Shown: positions 7,168 to 16,650, counted from the first letter of the stretch. The stretch is 64,000 bases of DNA from Lachnospiraceae bacterium (GCA_910575835.1 CAJTGB010000001.1:1-64000), one strand, 5' to 3'. Translations and numbers: made by a program. The notes: generated by a model from the sequence alone, not told the origin.

Positions 7168-9765
7168 ATGAAGATCAGGGAACGCAGATTGACAGGCACA
7201 ACGTCTGAGACGATGTCTGAACGGGAGATCAGGAACCGCAAGGCAGCCAGACGGGCAGCGGCAGAGGGATTTGTATTGTTAAGGAACAGGAATGGCTTGC
7301 TGCCTGTAGAGAAGGGAAGCAGGATTGCCCTGTATGGTGCGGGAGCAGGCAGGACGATCAAGGGCGGAACGGGTTCCGGCGATGTGAATGAGCGTGACAG
7401 CATTTCCATCTATCAGGGACTTTTGCGGGCAGGATATGAGATTACAAGCGAACAGTGGGTTCTGGCTTACGACCGCCTGTACGAGGAGGAGCGCTGCAAA
7501 TGGAGGGACGATATCCTGGGCAGGCTTTCGCGGGATGGCGGCAAGTTTTTCGATGTATACTCCACGACGCCGTTTCAGGTGCCCTGCGGTCCGGGAATCG
7601 ACACGGAGGCGGCGAAGCAGGACGGAGCGGACACGGCGGTGTTTGTCTTAAGCCGTATTGCGGGAGAGAATGCAGACCGTAGGGATGAGCCGGGGGATTA
7701 TTATATCACGTCCAAGGAGAGAGCGCTGCTTGACCAGATCTCAGAAGCCTACGATTCGGTTGTGCTGGCGGTCAACACAGGAGGGCTGATCGATCTTGGA
7801 TTTGCAGATGAACTTCCGAATATTGATGCGATCGTACAGTTTGTACAGGCAGGGCAGGAGGGAGGCAGCGCGTTTGCCGATATCCTGTCAGGAGATGTGA
7901 CGCCGAGCGGGAAGCTTGCGGATACCTGGGCGCTTCAATACGGGGATTACCCGAATGCGCAGACATTCAGTCATAAGAACGGTGATGTAGAGACGGAGAA
8001 ATATGAGGAAGGAATCTATGTAGGATATCGTTATTTTGATACGTTTGACGTGCCTGTGCGGTACGGTTTCGGGTACGGGCTTTCTTATACCGAATTCGAT
8101 ATACATACGTTAAGTATTAAAAAGAGCCTGCCGGAAGGCATGGGAGAAGGAGAGATAAGCGCAGAAAGAAGCCTGCCGGAAGGCGTACCGGGGATTGAGA
8201 TAGAAGTTTCGGTTGAGAATATCGGGAATCGCTATGCGGGCAAGGAAACGGTACAGGTGTATGTCTCCTGTCCGCAGAAGAAGATGGCGAAGGAATTCCG
8301 CCGTCTGGCGGCATTTGCGAAGACTAAGCTGCTTGCGCCGGGCGAGTCTGAGGAATTGAAGCTGTCCTTTTCGCTGTATCAGTTGGCGTCCTACAGTGAA
8401 GAGGACGCTGCATGGATGCTGGAACAGGGAACCTACGGGGTCTGGATGGGGAATTCTCTGGAATCGTCCGGCCTCATCGGAACGTTCTGCCTGGATGAAG
8501 ATGCGGTGATGGTGCGGTGCGGGCACATCTGTCCGCTTAAGGAGGAGCTTAAGGAGATCGCGCCGGATCCGGGAAATGTTCGGAAGAAAGAATCCGAATG
8601 GATGGAGAAGGCCAAAAGCCTTGCGATCCGCCCGCTGATGTTCTGTGCGGGCGATATCGCTTCGGAAGAGATCGAATATACAGAGATGCCGGAGGTTCTG
8701 CCGGGACCGGCCGGAGAGATCGTGAATTCGCTGTCGTTGGATCAGATGGTGCAATTGGCAGCAGGAGACCCTGGGAAGGGGCAGGAGAGCGCACTTGGCT
8801 CCGCGGGTATCTCGGTTCCCGGCTCCGCGGCAGAGACATCTTCGGCAGCCGGAGAAGCTCCGTGGAATGTTGCGAGTATGGTGCTGGCGGACGGCCCGGC
8901 GGGACTTCGTCTGAATCAGTCTTATCAGGTCGTGAACGGCAGCATCGTGAAGGACAGCTTCATGAAATCCTTGGAGAAGGGATTCTTTATGCCTGAGACA
9001 AAAAGGGCCGGGACCACTTATTATCAGTATTGTACAGCGATCCCTGTGGGGACGCTGCTTGCCCAGACCTGGAATACCGCGCTGATGAAAGAAGTCGGAG
9101 AGATGATCGGCCGGGAGATGGAGGAATTCGGCGTAACGCTCTGGCTTGCTCCGGGTATGAACATTCACAGGAATCCGCTCTGCGGGCGCAACTTCGAATA
9201 TTATTCCGAAGATCCGCTGCTGTCGGGCGCGATGGCGGCTGCTGTGACGCTGGGAGTGCAGAAGCTTCCGGGAATAGGTACTACGATCAAGCATTTTGCC
9301 TGCAACAATCAGGAGGATAACCGTATGGGTTCGGATTCCGTGGTATCGGAGCGCGCGCTGCGGGAGATCTATCTTAAGGGATTTGAGATCGCGGTGAAGG
9401 CGTCGCAGCCTATGAGCATCATGACGTCCTACAATATGATCAACGGGGTGCATGCTGCGAATTCATTTGACCTCTGTAAGAAGGCGGCGAGGGACGAGTG
9501 GGGATTTGAAGGCGTGATCATGACAGACTGGACGACCACGACAGATTCCGCGCGGGGGATCTGTACGGCAGCGGGCTGTATCCGTGCGGGCAATGATCTG
9601 ATTATGCCGGGAACGAAGGCCGATCACGAGGATATCCGCCGGGCGGTTGAGGACGGAAGGCTTGAACTCAGGGAACTGAAATGGTGTGTGTATAATACGG
9701 TCCGTATCTGTCTTCAGTCGAATCAGTATGAAGAAGCGGTGAGTTACCGGAAGCAATTTGAGTAG
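7168..9765 (+). CDS. Glycoside hydrolase family 3 protein with reversed domain order
   Basis: An 865-residue beta-glucosidase-like enzyme. The domain usually found second comes first: EGFVLLRNRNGLLPV and the loop KGGTGSGDV (about residues 30-75), through the PSGKLADTWA region. A fibronectin-III-like stretch follows (about 330-425). The TIM-barrel domain is last: ADGPAGLRL, LAPGMNIHRNPLCGRNFEYYSEDP, IKHFACNNQE, and GVIMTDWTTTTDSA, where the Asp of TDW is the expected nucleophile. This circularly permuted order is known in some clostridial and rumen GH3 enzymes. There is no signal peptide, so it is cytosolic. Likely substrates are beta-glucosides taken up as oligosaccharides; the exact specificity cannot be read. 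The ATG at 7168 follows ACAGGAGGAG. Confidence 0.88.
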   Translation: MKIRERRLTGTTSETMSEREIRNRKAARRAAAEGFVLLRNRNGLLPVEKGSRIALYGAGAGRTIKGGTGSGDVNERDSISIYQGLLRAGYEITSEQWVLAYDRLYEEERCKWRDDILGRLSRDGGKFFDVYSTTPFQVPCGPGIDTEAAKQDGADTAVFVLSRIAGENADRRDEPGDYYITSKERALLDQISEAYDSVVLAVNTGGLIDLGFADELPNIDAIVQFVQAGQEGGSAFADILSGDVTPSGKLADTWALQYGDYPNAQTFSHKNGDVETEKYEEGIYVGYRYFDTFDVPVRYGFGYGLSYTEFDIHTLSIKKSLPEGMGEGEISAERSLPEGVPGIEIEVSVENIGNRYAGKETVQVYVSCPQKKMAKEFRRLAAFAKTKLLAPGESEELKLSFSLYQLASYSEEDAAWMLEQGTYGVWMGNSLESSGLIGTFCLDEDAVMVRCGHICPLKEELKEIAPDPGNVRKKESEWMEKAKSLAIRPLMFCAGDIASEEIEYTEMPEVLPGPAGEIVNSLSLDQMVQLAAGDPGKGQESALGSAGISVPGSAAETSSAAGEAPWNVASMVLADGPAGLRLNQSYQVVNGSIVKDSFMKSLEKGFFMPETKRAGTTYYQYCTAIPVGTLLAQTWNTALMKEVGEMIGREMEEFGVTLWLAPGMNIHRNPLCGRNFEYYSEDPLLSGAMAAAVTLGVQKLPGIGTTIKHFACNNQEDNRMGSDSVVSERALREIYLKGFEIAVKASQPMSIMTSYNMINGVHAANSFDLCKKAARDEWGFEGVIMTDWTTTTDSARGICTAAGCIRAGNDLIMPGTKADHEDIRRAVEDGRLELRELKWCVYNTVRICLQSNQYEEAVSYRKQFE

Positions 9766-9797
9766 ATGCGCAGCAAGGGAAGGGGAAGCGATCACAC

Positions 9798-11675
9798 ATG
9801 AGCGCTGAAGAGATATTAAAGAAATATTTTGGATATGATTCATTCCGGCAGGGACAGGAAGGTATTATACGCTCTATCCTGTCGGGCAGGGATGTATTGG
9901 CGGTCATGCCTACCGGCGCCGGCAAATCCATCTGCTATCAGGTGCCGGCTCTGATGCTGCCGGGCATTACACTTGTGATATCGCCGCTGATCTCACTGAT
10001 GCAGGATCAGGTGAAGTCGCTGAACGAAGCCGGGATCCATGCGGCATTTATCAATTCTTCTCTTACAGAGGTGCAGATATCCAAGGCTCTTGACCTGGCG
10101 TCAAGGGGCGTGTATAAGATCATCTATGTGGCGCCGGAGCGGTTAGAGAGCGAGCGGTTCCTGTGGTTTGCGGTAAATGGAACCATTTCCATGGTCACGG
10201 TGGATGAGGCGCACTGCATTTCCCAATGGGGGCAGGACTTTAGGCCAAGCTATCTGAAGATCGTTGACTTTATAGGGCGTTTGCCAGAGCGGCCGGTCAT
10301 CAGCGCATTTACGGCGACGGCTACAGGGGAAGTGAAGACGGATATTGAATGTATTCTGAGACTTGACCGCCCGGATGTGACGGTGACGGGATTCGACAGG
10401 GAGAATCTGTATTACAGCGTGGAACATCTTGCAGGGAAGAAGAAGGATGATTTCGTCATAGATTATGTCGAGAAGCATCCCAACGAGAGCGGGATCATAT
10501 ACTGCTCCACCAGGAAGAATGTGAACGATCTGCAGATGAAGCTGTTTAAGAGAGGTGTTCCGGTGACCGGCTACCATGCGGGGCTTGATAACAGTATACG
10601 CAAGAAGAGTCAGGATGATTTTATCTATGACCGGGCGCCGGTGGTGGTGGCTACCAACGCATTCGGGATGGGGATCGACAAGTCCAACGTAAGGTATGTG
10701 ATTCACTACAATATGCCTCAGAGCATGGAGAACTACTATCAGGAGGCGGGGCGCGCCGGACGGGACGGGGAGAATTCCCAGTGTATTCTGCTTTTTTCGG
10801 CGCAGGATGTGATCATCGCACGGTTTCTGCTGGAACAGAAGGAATTCGAGGATGTGGATGCCGGGGATATTGAGCTGATCAAGCAGAGAGACACGCACAG
10901 GCTTCAGGTCATGGAAGGGTACTGCAAGACTACGTCCTGTCTCAGGAATTACATACTGGAATACTTCGGTGAGAGGAGGAGTCTGCCGTGCGATAACTGC
11001 GGCAATTGTCACGGAAGCTTTACCGAGGCTGATATGACCTTCGAGGCGAAGTGGGTGATCAACTGCATTGCGGAGACCAGGGGACGGTTTGGCAAGAACA
11101 TCGTATCAGGTACGCTGGTCGGCGCCAACCGGGCCAGGCTGCGGGAAGTCGGGGCGACCGGCTACCGGTCTTACGGGGTGCTTAAGGAGGTAAATGAAAA
11201 GGATGTTCAGGTGTTGATCGACCAGATGGTGATGGAAGGCTACATCGTCCAGGCGGGGGAATACCGTGTTCTCCAGATGGGAGATATCAGCGGATTGAGA
11301 GATGAGAACGCCCGTGTGACGGTGCGGAAGCCGAAGGAGAAGGAGATCGCGGCAGCAGGCAGAGGGAAGAAGGCGAGGAGCACGGATGCTCTTACAAGCG
11401 CGGGATATCAGCTGTTCGAGAGGCTTCGGCAGCTTCGGACGGCGATTGCGAAGGAAGAGGGGATGCCGCCTTATATTATATTCAGTGATAAGACGCTGAT
11501 TGATATGTGTGTGAAGATGCCCGCTGACAGGCGGGGGATGCTTGCGGTGTCCGGCGTCGGGGAGAATAAGTTCGGCAAATACGGTCAGAGATTCATAGAC
11601 GAGATCACGGCGTTTGCGGCGGCGCATTCCGGGGCTGTGTTTGGCGCTGAGGGACTGGGTGACCGTTTGGATTAG
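9798..11675 (+). CDS. recQ: ATP-dependent DNA helicase RecQ
   Basis: A 3'-5' DNA helicase of recombination repair. MPTGAGKSICYQVPAL (about residues 36-51) is motif I. VDEAHCISQWGQDFRPSY is the DEAH box with the RecQ aromatic-rich loop. TATATGEV is motif III, and QEAGRAGRDGENS is motif VI with its arginine fingers. Zinc-binding cysteines appear in CDNCGNCHG and in the earlier GYCKTTSCLRNYILEYFGE. An RQC winged helix and a C-terminal HRDC-like part (about 530-600) follow, so the 625-residue protein is complete. It starts 32 bases after the glycosidase stop with AAGGGGAAG upstream and is likely co-transcribed with it. Confidence 0.93.
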   Translation: MSAEEILKKYFGYDSFRQGQEGIIRSILSGRDVLAVMPTGAGKSICYQVPALMLPGITLVISPLISLMQDQVKSLNEAGIHAAFINSSLTEVQISKALDLASRGVYKIIYVAPERLESERFLWFAVNGTISMVTVDEAHCISQWGQDFRPSYLKIVDFIGRLPERPVISAFTATATGEVKTDIECILRLDRPDVTVTGFDRENLYYSVEHLAGKKKDDFVIDYVEKHPNESGIIYCSTRKNVNDLQMKLFKRGVPVTGYHAGLDNSIRKKSQDDFIYDRAPVVVATNAFGMGIDKSNVRYVIHYNMPQSMENYYQEAGRAGRDGENSQCILLFSAQDVIIARFLLEQKEFEDVDAGDIELIKQRDTHRLQVMEGYCKTTSCLRNYILEYFGERRSLPCDNCGNCHGSFTEADMTFEAKWVINCIAETRGRFGKNIVSGTLVGANRARLREVGATGYRSYGVLKEVNEKDVQVLIDQMVMEGYIVQAGEYRVLQMGDISGLRDENARVTVRKPKEKEIAAAGRGKKARSTDALTSAGYQLFERLRQLRTAIAKEEGMPPYIIFSDKTLIDMCVKMPADRRGMLAVSGVGENKFGKYGQRFIDEITAFAAAHSGAVFGAEGLGDRLD

Positions 11676-11743
11676 TGCAGTGACTGTGAGAACATGATCC
11701 GGCAATGCAAAAACGGAAACGAAAAGAAAATATTTACATCATA

Positions 11744-11772
11744 TTGACAATCTGCAGAAAAGCGAGTATATT
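11744..11772 (+). promoter_or_regulatory. Sigma-A promoter of the metK riboswitch transcript
   Basis: A perfect TTGACA at 11744-11749 and TATATT at 11767-11772 are separated by 17 bases. It lies about 40 bases before the S-box aptamer. Confidence 0.8.
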
Positions 11773-11808
11773 CATATATGGAAAACATAATTTAATAATG
11801 CAGACTTT

Positions 11809-11907
11809 CTCTTATTCAGAGCAGTGGAGATACAAAGGATCTGTGAAGCTGCGGCAACCCCCGGTCCGGGAAGGTGCCAACCTGAGCGAGTAATCGAACA
11901 ATAAGAG
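11809..11907 (+). promoter_or_regulatory. SAM-I (S-box) riboswitch
   Basis: The P1 helix pairs ctcttatt (11809-11816) with aataagag (11900-11907). Inside it lie the S-box hallmarks: cagagcagtggagatacaaa, the gatctgtgaagctgcggcaac core (kink-turn and J1/2), ggtgccaacc, and gagcgagtaatcga. It is followed by an intrinsic terminator at 11930-11957 and, about 290 nt later, metK. High S-adenosylmethionine should stabilise the aptamer and stop transcription, giving feedback control of SAM synthetase. Confidence 0.92.
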
Positions 11908-11929
11908 GATTGGTTTATGAGATATAAAG

Positions 11930-11957
11930 CAGTCCGCTTAGTGCGGGCTGTTTTTTT
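11930..11957 (+). terminator. Terminator of the SAM riboswitch expression platform
   Basis: cagtccgc (11930-11937) pairs with gcgggctg (11943-11950), with one G-U, and is followed by seven T. Its position 22 nt after the aptamer P1 helix marks it as the regulated terminator. Confidence 0.88.
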
Positions 11958-12085
11958 GTCATAGCATGCAAAGCACGGTTAATTGCCGCGAAGCAGCAAG
12001 ATGCAGCGGTGTGACGGTTTGTTTTGCACAGTTCCTATTAGGACGGCAAAGAGAAAGTACGCGATCACTATGTATCCCAATGGCC

Positions 12086-12195
12086 GGCGGCCAAAGTACG
12101 GCTGAGGGCTGTCAGAAGGCGGCCAAAGTACGGCTGAGGGCTGTCAAGAGACAGCCAAGAGACGGCTAAGTGACAGTCAAGAGACAGCCAAGAGA
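12086..12195 (+). repeat. Imperfect 32-33-nt tandem repeat in the metK leader
   Basis: Two nearly identical 32-nt units (12086-12117 and 12118-12149; core ccaaagtacggctgagggct) are followed by a diverged 33-nt unit (12150-12182) and the first 13 bases of a fourth. All share a gRcRgcc...cggctRag...ctgtca pattern. The array lies between the riboswitch terminator and metK. The 288-nt stretch 11958-12245 holds no gene. Each unit can form alternate hairpins (ggctgtc / gacagcc), so it may fold in the long leader. Confidence 0.8.
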
Positions 12196-12246
12196 TGGGC
12201 AAGAATCGGCAGGGGAATACATCACAAAGAAAAGGAGTGGAAAGCG

Positions 12247-13434
12247 ATGGAAAGACATTTATTCACATCAGAATCAGTAACAGAGGGACATCCAGATAAG
12301 ATGTGCGATCAGATCTCGGACGCGATCCTGGATGCGTTGATGGCGCAGGATCCTATGAGCCGCGTGGCTTGCGAGACCAGTACCACTACAGGGCTTGTCC
12401 TGGTTATGGGAGAGATCACGACGAAGGCGTATGTGGACATTCAGAAGATCGTGAGAGAGACGATCAAAGAGATCGGTTATGTGCGCGGAAAATTCGGATT
12501 TGACGCGGAGACCTGCGGCGTACTTACGGCAATTGACGAGCAGTCAAGCGACATTGCAATGGGTGTTGACAAGGCATTAGAAGCCAAGGAGAACAAGATG
12601 TCAGAGGAAGAGATCGAGGCGATCGGCGCAGGGGATCAGGGAATGATGTTCGGTTATGCGTCAGATGAGACGCCGGAGCTTATGCCGTATCCGATCGCAC
12701 TGGCACACAAGCTGGCAAGAAGGCTTACCGAGGTGCGCAAGAACGGCACGCTGCCGTACTTAAGGCCGGACGGGAAATCACAGGTGACGGTTGAGTATAA
12801 CGAGGAAGGAGTGCCGACGCGGCTCGACGCGGTAGTCCTGTCCACCCAGCACGACCCGGATGTAACGCAGGAGCAGATTCACGAGGATATCAAAAAGCAT
12901 GTATTTGATGAGGTGATCCCGGCAGATATGGTAGACGGTGAGACCAAGTTCTTCATCAACCCGACGGGACGTTTCGTGATCGGCGGGCCTCACGGCGACA
13001 GCGGCCTTACGGGACGGAAGATCATTGTGGATACATACGGCGGAATGGCACGCCACGGCGGCGGCGCATTTTCCGGCAAGGACTGCACGAAGGTAGACCG
13101 TTCGGCGGCTTACGCGGCGCGTTATGTCGCTAAGAATATTGTGGCTGCGGGCCTTGCTAAGAAATGTGAGATCCAGCTGTCTTATGCTATCGGTGTGGCG
13201 CATCCGACTTCTATTATGGTGGATACCTTCGGAACCGGGAAGATCAGCAATGAGAAGCTGGTAGATATGATCAGAGAGAACTTCGACCTTCGTCCGGCGG
13301 GCATCATTCAGATGCTGAACTTAAGAAGACCGATCTACAAGCAGACGGCGGCGTATGGGCATTTCGGACGTACCGATCTGGATCTGCCATGGGAGAAGAC
13401 TGACAAGGCGGAGATCTTGAAGAAGTATTTATAA
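12247..13434 (+). CDS. metK: S-adenosylmethionine synthetase
   Basis: It makes SAM from methionine and ATP. The 395-residue length is normal. [20 protein letters not shown] (from residue 6) holds the ATP-binding His. [12 protein letters not shown] is the signature hexapeptide region. [13 protein letters not shown] and [19 protein letters not shown] are the P-loop-like and metal or K+ sites. The ATG at 12247 follows AAAGGAGTGG. Expression is under the S-box riboswitch at 11809-11907 and ends at the terminator 13467-13494, so it is a single-gene unit. Confidence 0.96.
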   Translation: MERHLFTSESVTEGHPDKMCDQISDAILDALMAQDPMSRVACETSTTTGLVLVMGEITTKAYVDIQKIVRETIKEIGYVRGKFGFDAETCGVLTAIDEQSSDIAMGVDKALEAKENKMSEEEIEAIGAGDQGMMFGYASDETPELMPYPIALAHKLARRLTEVRKNGTLPYLRPDGKSQVTVEYNEEGVPTRLDAVVLSTQHDPDVTQEQIHEDIKKHVFDEVIPADMVDGETKFFINPTGRFVIGGPHGDSGLTGRKIIVDTYGGMARHGGGAFSGKDCTKVDRSAAYAARYVAKNIVAAGLAKKCEIQLSYAIGVAHPTSIMVDTFGTGKISNEKLVDMIRENFDLRPAGIIQMLNLRRPIYKQTAAYGHFGRTDLDLPWEKTDKAEILKKYL

Positions 13435-13466
13435 AGCTATTTATAAAAATTTTATAATAAGTTTAT

Positions 13467-13494
13467 GGACGCTTTGATGTGAAGCGTCCTTTTT
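13467..13494 (+). terminator. Rho-independent terminator after metK
   Basis: ggacgctt pairs with aagcgtcc around a short loop and is followed by ttttt. Confidence 0.85.
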
Positions 13495-13541
13495 CGTGCT
13501 ATACTTAAATACATATGATATCCGAAGTGTGAGGCACAAAG

Positions 13542-15038
13542 ATGAAGTTAAAGACGAGACTGATCATAGCTTTTCTGACGGTGATCCTGATTCCGATCGT
13601 GCTGACAGTTATGCTGGCATATCTGTTTGGCAAATATCAGATGAGCGCCATTGAGAAGACCTATGAGATCACGGGGATGACGACGGAAAATCTGTCGAAT
13701 TCTGTCGGAGTAATGTCCAGGCTCACGGAGCGTTTTTATAAAGAGCTGTCCCAGATGGTAGAGGAGAATCCGCGTCAGATGGAAGACGCTACTTTTCTGG
13801 AGGATTTTAACCAGAGCCTGAGAAGAAAGAATGCATATCTGTTGGTGCGTAAGGGGCATATCCTGGTCTATGTCGGTACGGCTATGGAGGATGCTCAGCC
13901 GGTGATCGACCGCCTGCCGGGGTACGGAGATACGGAGATGATGTCGGAGAGCGGCATTTATCTGGGAGGCGAGGCTCAGGCGCTTGTGAAGCAGGTGGAT
14001 TTTCTATACCCGGATGAGAAGGAAGGCAGCGCGTTTGTCGTTGTAAATGTTAACGGCGTGATCCCGGAGGTGGAGCGGTTATATATGGAGGTTGTCGTGG
14101 GAATCGTTGTGGTGCTGATTCTGACGGCGGCAGTTCTCATCTTATGGATCTACAGAGGAGTCATGGGACCGCTCGGGAAGATGCAGGTCGCGGCTCAGAA
14201 TATCAAGGATGGGAATCTGGATTTTGAGCTTAAGGCAGAAGCGGACGACGAGCTTGGGAAGCTCTGTCAGAGCTTGGAGGAGATGCGTATGCGGCTCCAG
14301 GATAACGCAGAAGAGAAGATCAGATTCGACAAAGAGAACAAGGAGCTGATCAGCAATATTTCCCATGACTTGAAGACCCCGGTCACAGCCATCAAGGGAT
14401 ATGCGGAAGGGATCATGGACGGAGTTGCGGATACGCCGGAGAAGATGGAACGGTACATTCGGACGATCTACAATAAGGCCAGCGAGATGGACACGCTGAT
14501 CAACGAGCTGACCCTGTATACGAAGATTGATACCAACAGGATCCCTTATAATTTTAACACGCTGTCGGTGGAGGCGTATTTTGAAGACTGTGCGGAAGAT
14601 CTCTCCGTGGAGCTTGAGTCCAGGGGCGTGGAGTTCGGATATTTTAATTATGTGGAAGCGGATGTGAAGATAATCGCCGACGCAGAGCAGGTCAAGCGTG
14701 TTGTTCACAATATCGTGAATAATTCGCTCAAATATATGGATAAGCCCAAAGGAAAGATCAATCTTAGGGTCAAGGATGTGGGAGACTTCGTGCAAGTCGA
14801 ACTGGAGGACAACGGCAGAGGGATCGCGGCGAAGGATCTGCCGAACATCTTCGACCGGTTTTACCGCACGGATGCTTCGCGGAATTCATCCAAGGGGGGA
14901 AGCGGTATCGGGCTTTCGATCGTGAAGAAGATCATCGAGGAGCACGGAGGCAAGATCTGGGCTACAAGCAGAGAAGATACGGGGACGACGATGTATTTTG
15001 TCCTTAGAAAATATCAGGAGGTGCCGATTTATGAGTAA
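13542..15038 (+). CDS. Two-component sensor histidine kinase
   Basis: A 498-residue membrane kinase. Hydrophobic segments at about residues 7-29 and 183-205 flank an extracytoplasmic sensor region of about 150 residues. A HAMP linker follows (about 206-258). The HisKA motif NISHDLKTPVTAIKGYAEGI has the phospho-accepting His at residue 275. The ATPase has an N box (VVHNIVNNSLKY), G1 (LEDNGRGIAAKDLPNIFDRF) and G2 (GGSGIGLSIVKKIIEEHGG). Its stop overlaps the start of the response regulator by 8 bases, so the two are translationally coupled and form one system. The signal sensed cannot be inferred. Confidence 0.92.
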   Translation: MKLKTRLIIAFLTVILIPIVLTVMLAYLFGKYQMSAIEKTYEITGMTTENLSNSVGVMSRLTERFYKELSQMVEENPRQMEDATFLEDFNQSLRRKNAYLLVRKGHILVYVGTAMEDAQPVIDRLPGYGDTEMMSESGIYLGGEAQALVKQVDFLYPDEKEGSAFVVVNVNGVIPEVERLYMEVVVGIVVVLILTAAVLILWIYRGVMGPLGKMQVAAQNIKDGNLDFELKAEADDELGKLCQSLEEMRMRLQDNAEEKIRFDKENKELISNISHDLKTPVTAIKGYAEGIMDGVADTPEKMERYIRTIYNKASEMDTLINELTLYTKIDTNRIPYNFNTLSVEAYFEDCAEDLSVELESRGVEFGYFNYVEADVKIIADAEQVKRVVHNIVNNSLKYMDKPKGKINLRVKDVGDFVQVELEDNGRGIAAKDLPNIFDRFYRTDASRNSSKGGSGIGLSIVKKIIEEHGGKIWATSREDTGTTMYFVLRKYQEVPIYE

Positions 15039-15720
15039 GATATTGATTGTAGAAGATGAAGAAGCGATCGCCGATCTTGAGAAGGATTATCTGGAGCTGA
15101 GCGGATTCCAGGTGGAGGTGGCGAACGACGGAGCGACCGGCCTTCAGAAGGCGCTGAAGGAAGACTTTGATATGTTTATCCTGGATCTGATGCTGCCGGG
15201 CATCGACGGCTTTGATATCTGCCGCCAGGTGAGAGATGTGAAGAATACCCCCATCATCATGGTGTCGGCGAAGAAGGATGATATTGACAAGATCCGGGGG
15301 CTTGGACTTGGGGCGGATGATTATATGACGAAGCCGTTCAGCCCAAGCGAACTGGTGGCAAGAGTGAAGGCGCACCTGGCCAGATACGACCGTCTGACGG
15401 GAAGCGCGGTGGAGGCTAATAAGGTGATCGAGATCCGCGGGCTCAAGATCGACACGACGGCGAGACGGGTGTGGATCAACGGAGAGGAGAAGACATTTAC
15501 CACGAAGGAATTCGATCTTCTGACCTTCCTTGCAAGCCATCCCAACCATGTGTATACGAAGGAAGAGCTGTTCCGTGAGATCTGGGATATGGAGTCGATC
15601 GGGGATATCGCGACGGTGACGGTGCATATCAAGAAGATACGCGAGAAGGTGGAGATGGATACCTCGAACCCTCAGTATATTGAGACGATCTGGGGGGTCG
15701 GATATAGATTTAAGGTGTAA
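15031..15720 (+). CDS. OmpR/PhoB-family response regulator
   Basis: A 229-residue regulator paired with the upstream kinase. The ATG at 15031 follows CAGGAGG at about 15017-15022. The receiver domain begins MSKILIVEDEEA, with the phosphorylated Asp at residue 52 (ILDLMLPG) and the conserved Lys in DDYMTKPF. The C-terminal winged helix (about 130-229) contains FTTKEFDLLTFLASHPNHVY, TVTVHIKKIREK and TIWGVGYRFKV, typical of OmpR-type DNA binding. Targets are unknown; autoregulation and control of a neighbour are both possible. Confidence 0.94.
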   Translation: MSKILIVEDEEAIADLEKDYLELSGFQVEVANDGATGLQKALKEDFDMFILDLMLPGIDGFDICRQVRDVKNTPIIMVSAKKDDIDKIRGLGLGADDYMTKPFSPSELVARVKAHLARYDRLTGSAVEANKVIEIRGLKIDTTARRVWINGEEKTFTTKEFDLLTFLASHPNHVYTKEELFREIWDMESIGDIATVTVHIKKIREKVEMDTSNPQYIETIWGVGYRFKV

Positions 15721-15749
15721 GATGTATTTTACAAAAGGAGGTAAAGGAT

Positions 15750-16493
15750 TTGTTAAAAGGAAAGGTGGCTGTCGTTACAGGCGGTACAAGAGGAATCGGT
15801 TATGCGGTAGTGAAGAAGTATCTGGAGAACGATGCGAAGGTCGTGCTGTTCGGGTCCAGAGAGGAGACGGTGAATAAGGCGCTCTCTTCGCTTAAGGCGG
15901 AGAATGCGGACTGGGAAGTAGAAGGGGATTACCCGGATCTGTCCGATGCAGGGGCAGTGAAGGCTGCCATCCAGAAGGTAAAGGATAAGTTCGGAAGACT
16001 TGATATTCTGGTCAATAATGCCGGAATGTCCGATAGTACCAAGGTCGAGAAATACGAAGAAGGGCAGTTCGACAAGGTTATGAGGCTGAATGTCAATGCT
16101 CTCTTCAATGCGATCCAGCCGGCGGTAGAGATTATGAGAGAGCAGGGCGGCGGCTGTATCCTGAATACCAGTTCCATGGTCAGCATCTCAGGGCAGCCTG
16201 GCGGCGTGGCATATCCGACGAGCAAATTCGCTGTCAACGGTATGACGCTTTCACTGGCAAGAGAGCTTGGCCCAAGCAATATCCGCGTCAATGCGGTAGC
16301 GCCGGGAATCACCAAGACGGATATGGTCGCGGCTCTGCCGGATCAGATGATCCAGCCGATGATCGCCGCGATACCGCTTCGCCGGATCGGCGAGCCGGAG
16401 GATATCGCCAATGCGTTCTTATTCCTGGCAAGCGATATGGCAAGCTATGTGACGGGCGAGATCTTGTCTGTGGACGGTGCGATGAGGGCATAG
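15750..16493 (+). CDS. Short-chain dehydrogenase/reductase (FabG/BaiA-like)
   Basis: A 247-residue classical SDR that uses NAD(P)H on an alcohol or ketone. The TTG start at 15750 is supported by AAAGGAGG at about 15733-15740. TGGTRGIG (residues 10-17) binds the cofactor and LVNNAG (88-92) stabilises it. Ser142, Tyr155 and Lys159 (YPTSK) form the catalytic set. FGSREE after beta-2, with no acidic residue at its end, suggests NADPH may be used. It resembles both FabG-type ketoacyl reductases and the BaiA-type 3-alpha-hydroxysteroid dehydrogenases of gut Lachnospiraceae. No fatty acid or bile-acid genes are adjacent, so the substrate stays open. A terminator follows at 16511-16539. Confidence 0.85.
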   Translation: MLKGKVAVVTGGTRGIGYAVVKKYLENDAKVVLFGSREETVNKALSSLKAENADWEVEGDYPDLSDAGAVKAAIQKVKDKFGRLDILVNNAGMSDSTKVEKYEEGQFDKVMRLNVNALFNAIQPAVEIMREQGGGCILNTSSMVSISGQPGGVAYPTSKFAVNGMTLSLARELGPSNIRVNAVAPGITKTDMVAALPDQMIQPMIAAIPLRRIGEPEDIANAFLFLASDMASYVTGEILSVDGAMRA

Positions 16494-16510
16494 GGATATA
16501 CAGAGATACC

Positions 16511-16539
16511 AGAGATACCTTTAGCGGGTATCTCTTTTT
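16511..16539 (+). terminator. Rho-independent terminator after the SDR gene
   Basis: agagatacc pairs with ggtatctct around a short loop and is followed by ttttt. Confidence 0.85.
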
Positions 16540-16621
16540 GCATATAGCCGCCGGGTATACGGAGGGTATCATTATCTTTGCATATAGAAGGCATGGATGC
16601 GGATGCAAAAGGAGTTTTATG

Positions 16622-16650
16622 TAGATATGCCGTATGAATTGTGTTATAAT
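16622..16650 (+). promoter_or_regulatory. Possible promoter for the RNA methyltransferase gene
   Basis: TATAAT at 16645-16650 has a weak -35 (tagata, 16622-16627) at 17 bases. A small hairpin, gatgct/agcatc at 16663-16680, lies in the resulting leader. Confidence 0.45.

Noticed and set aside
8110-9453. 447-codon minus-strand frame inside the glycosidase gene
   Set aside because: It is the antisense shadow of a GC-rich coding gene, rich in Arg, His and Leu, without a start signal.
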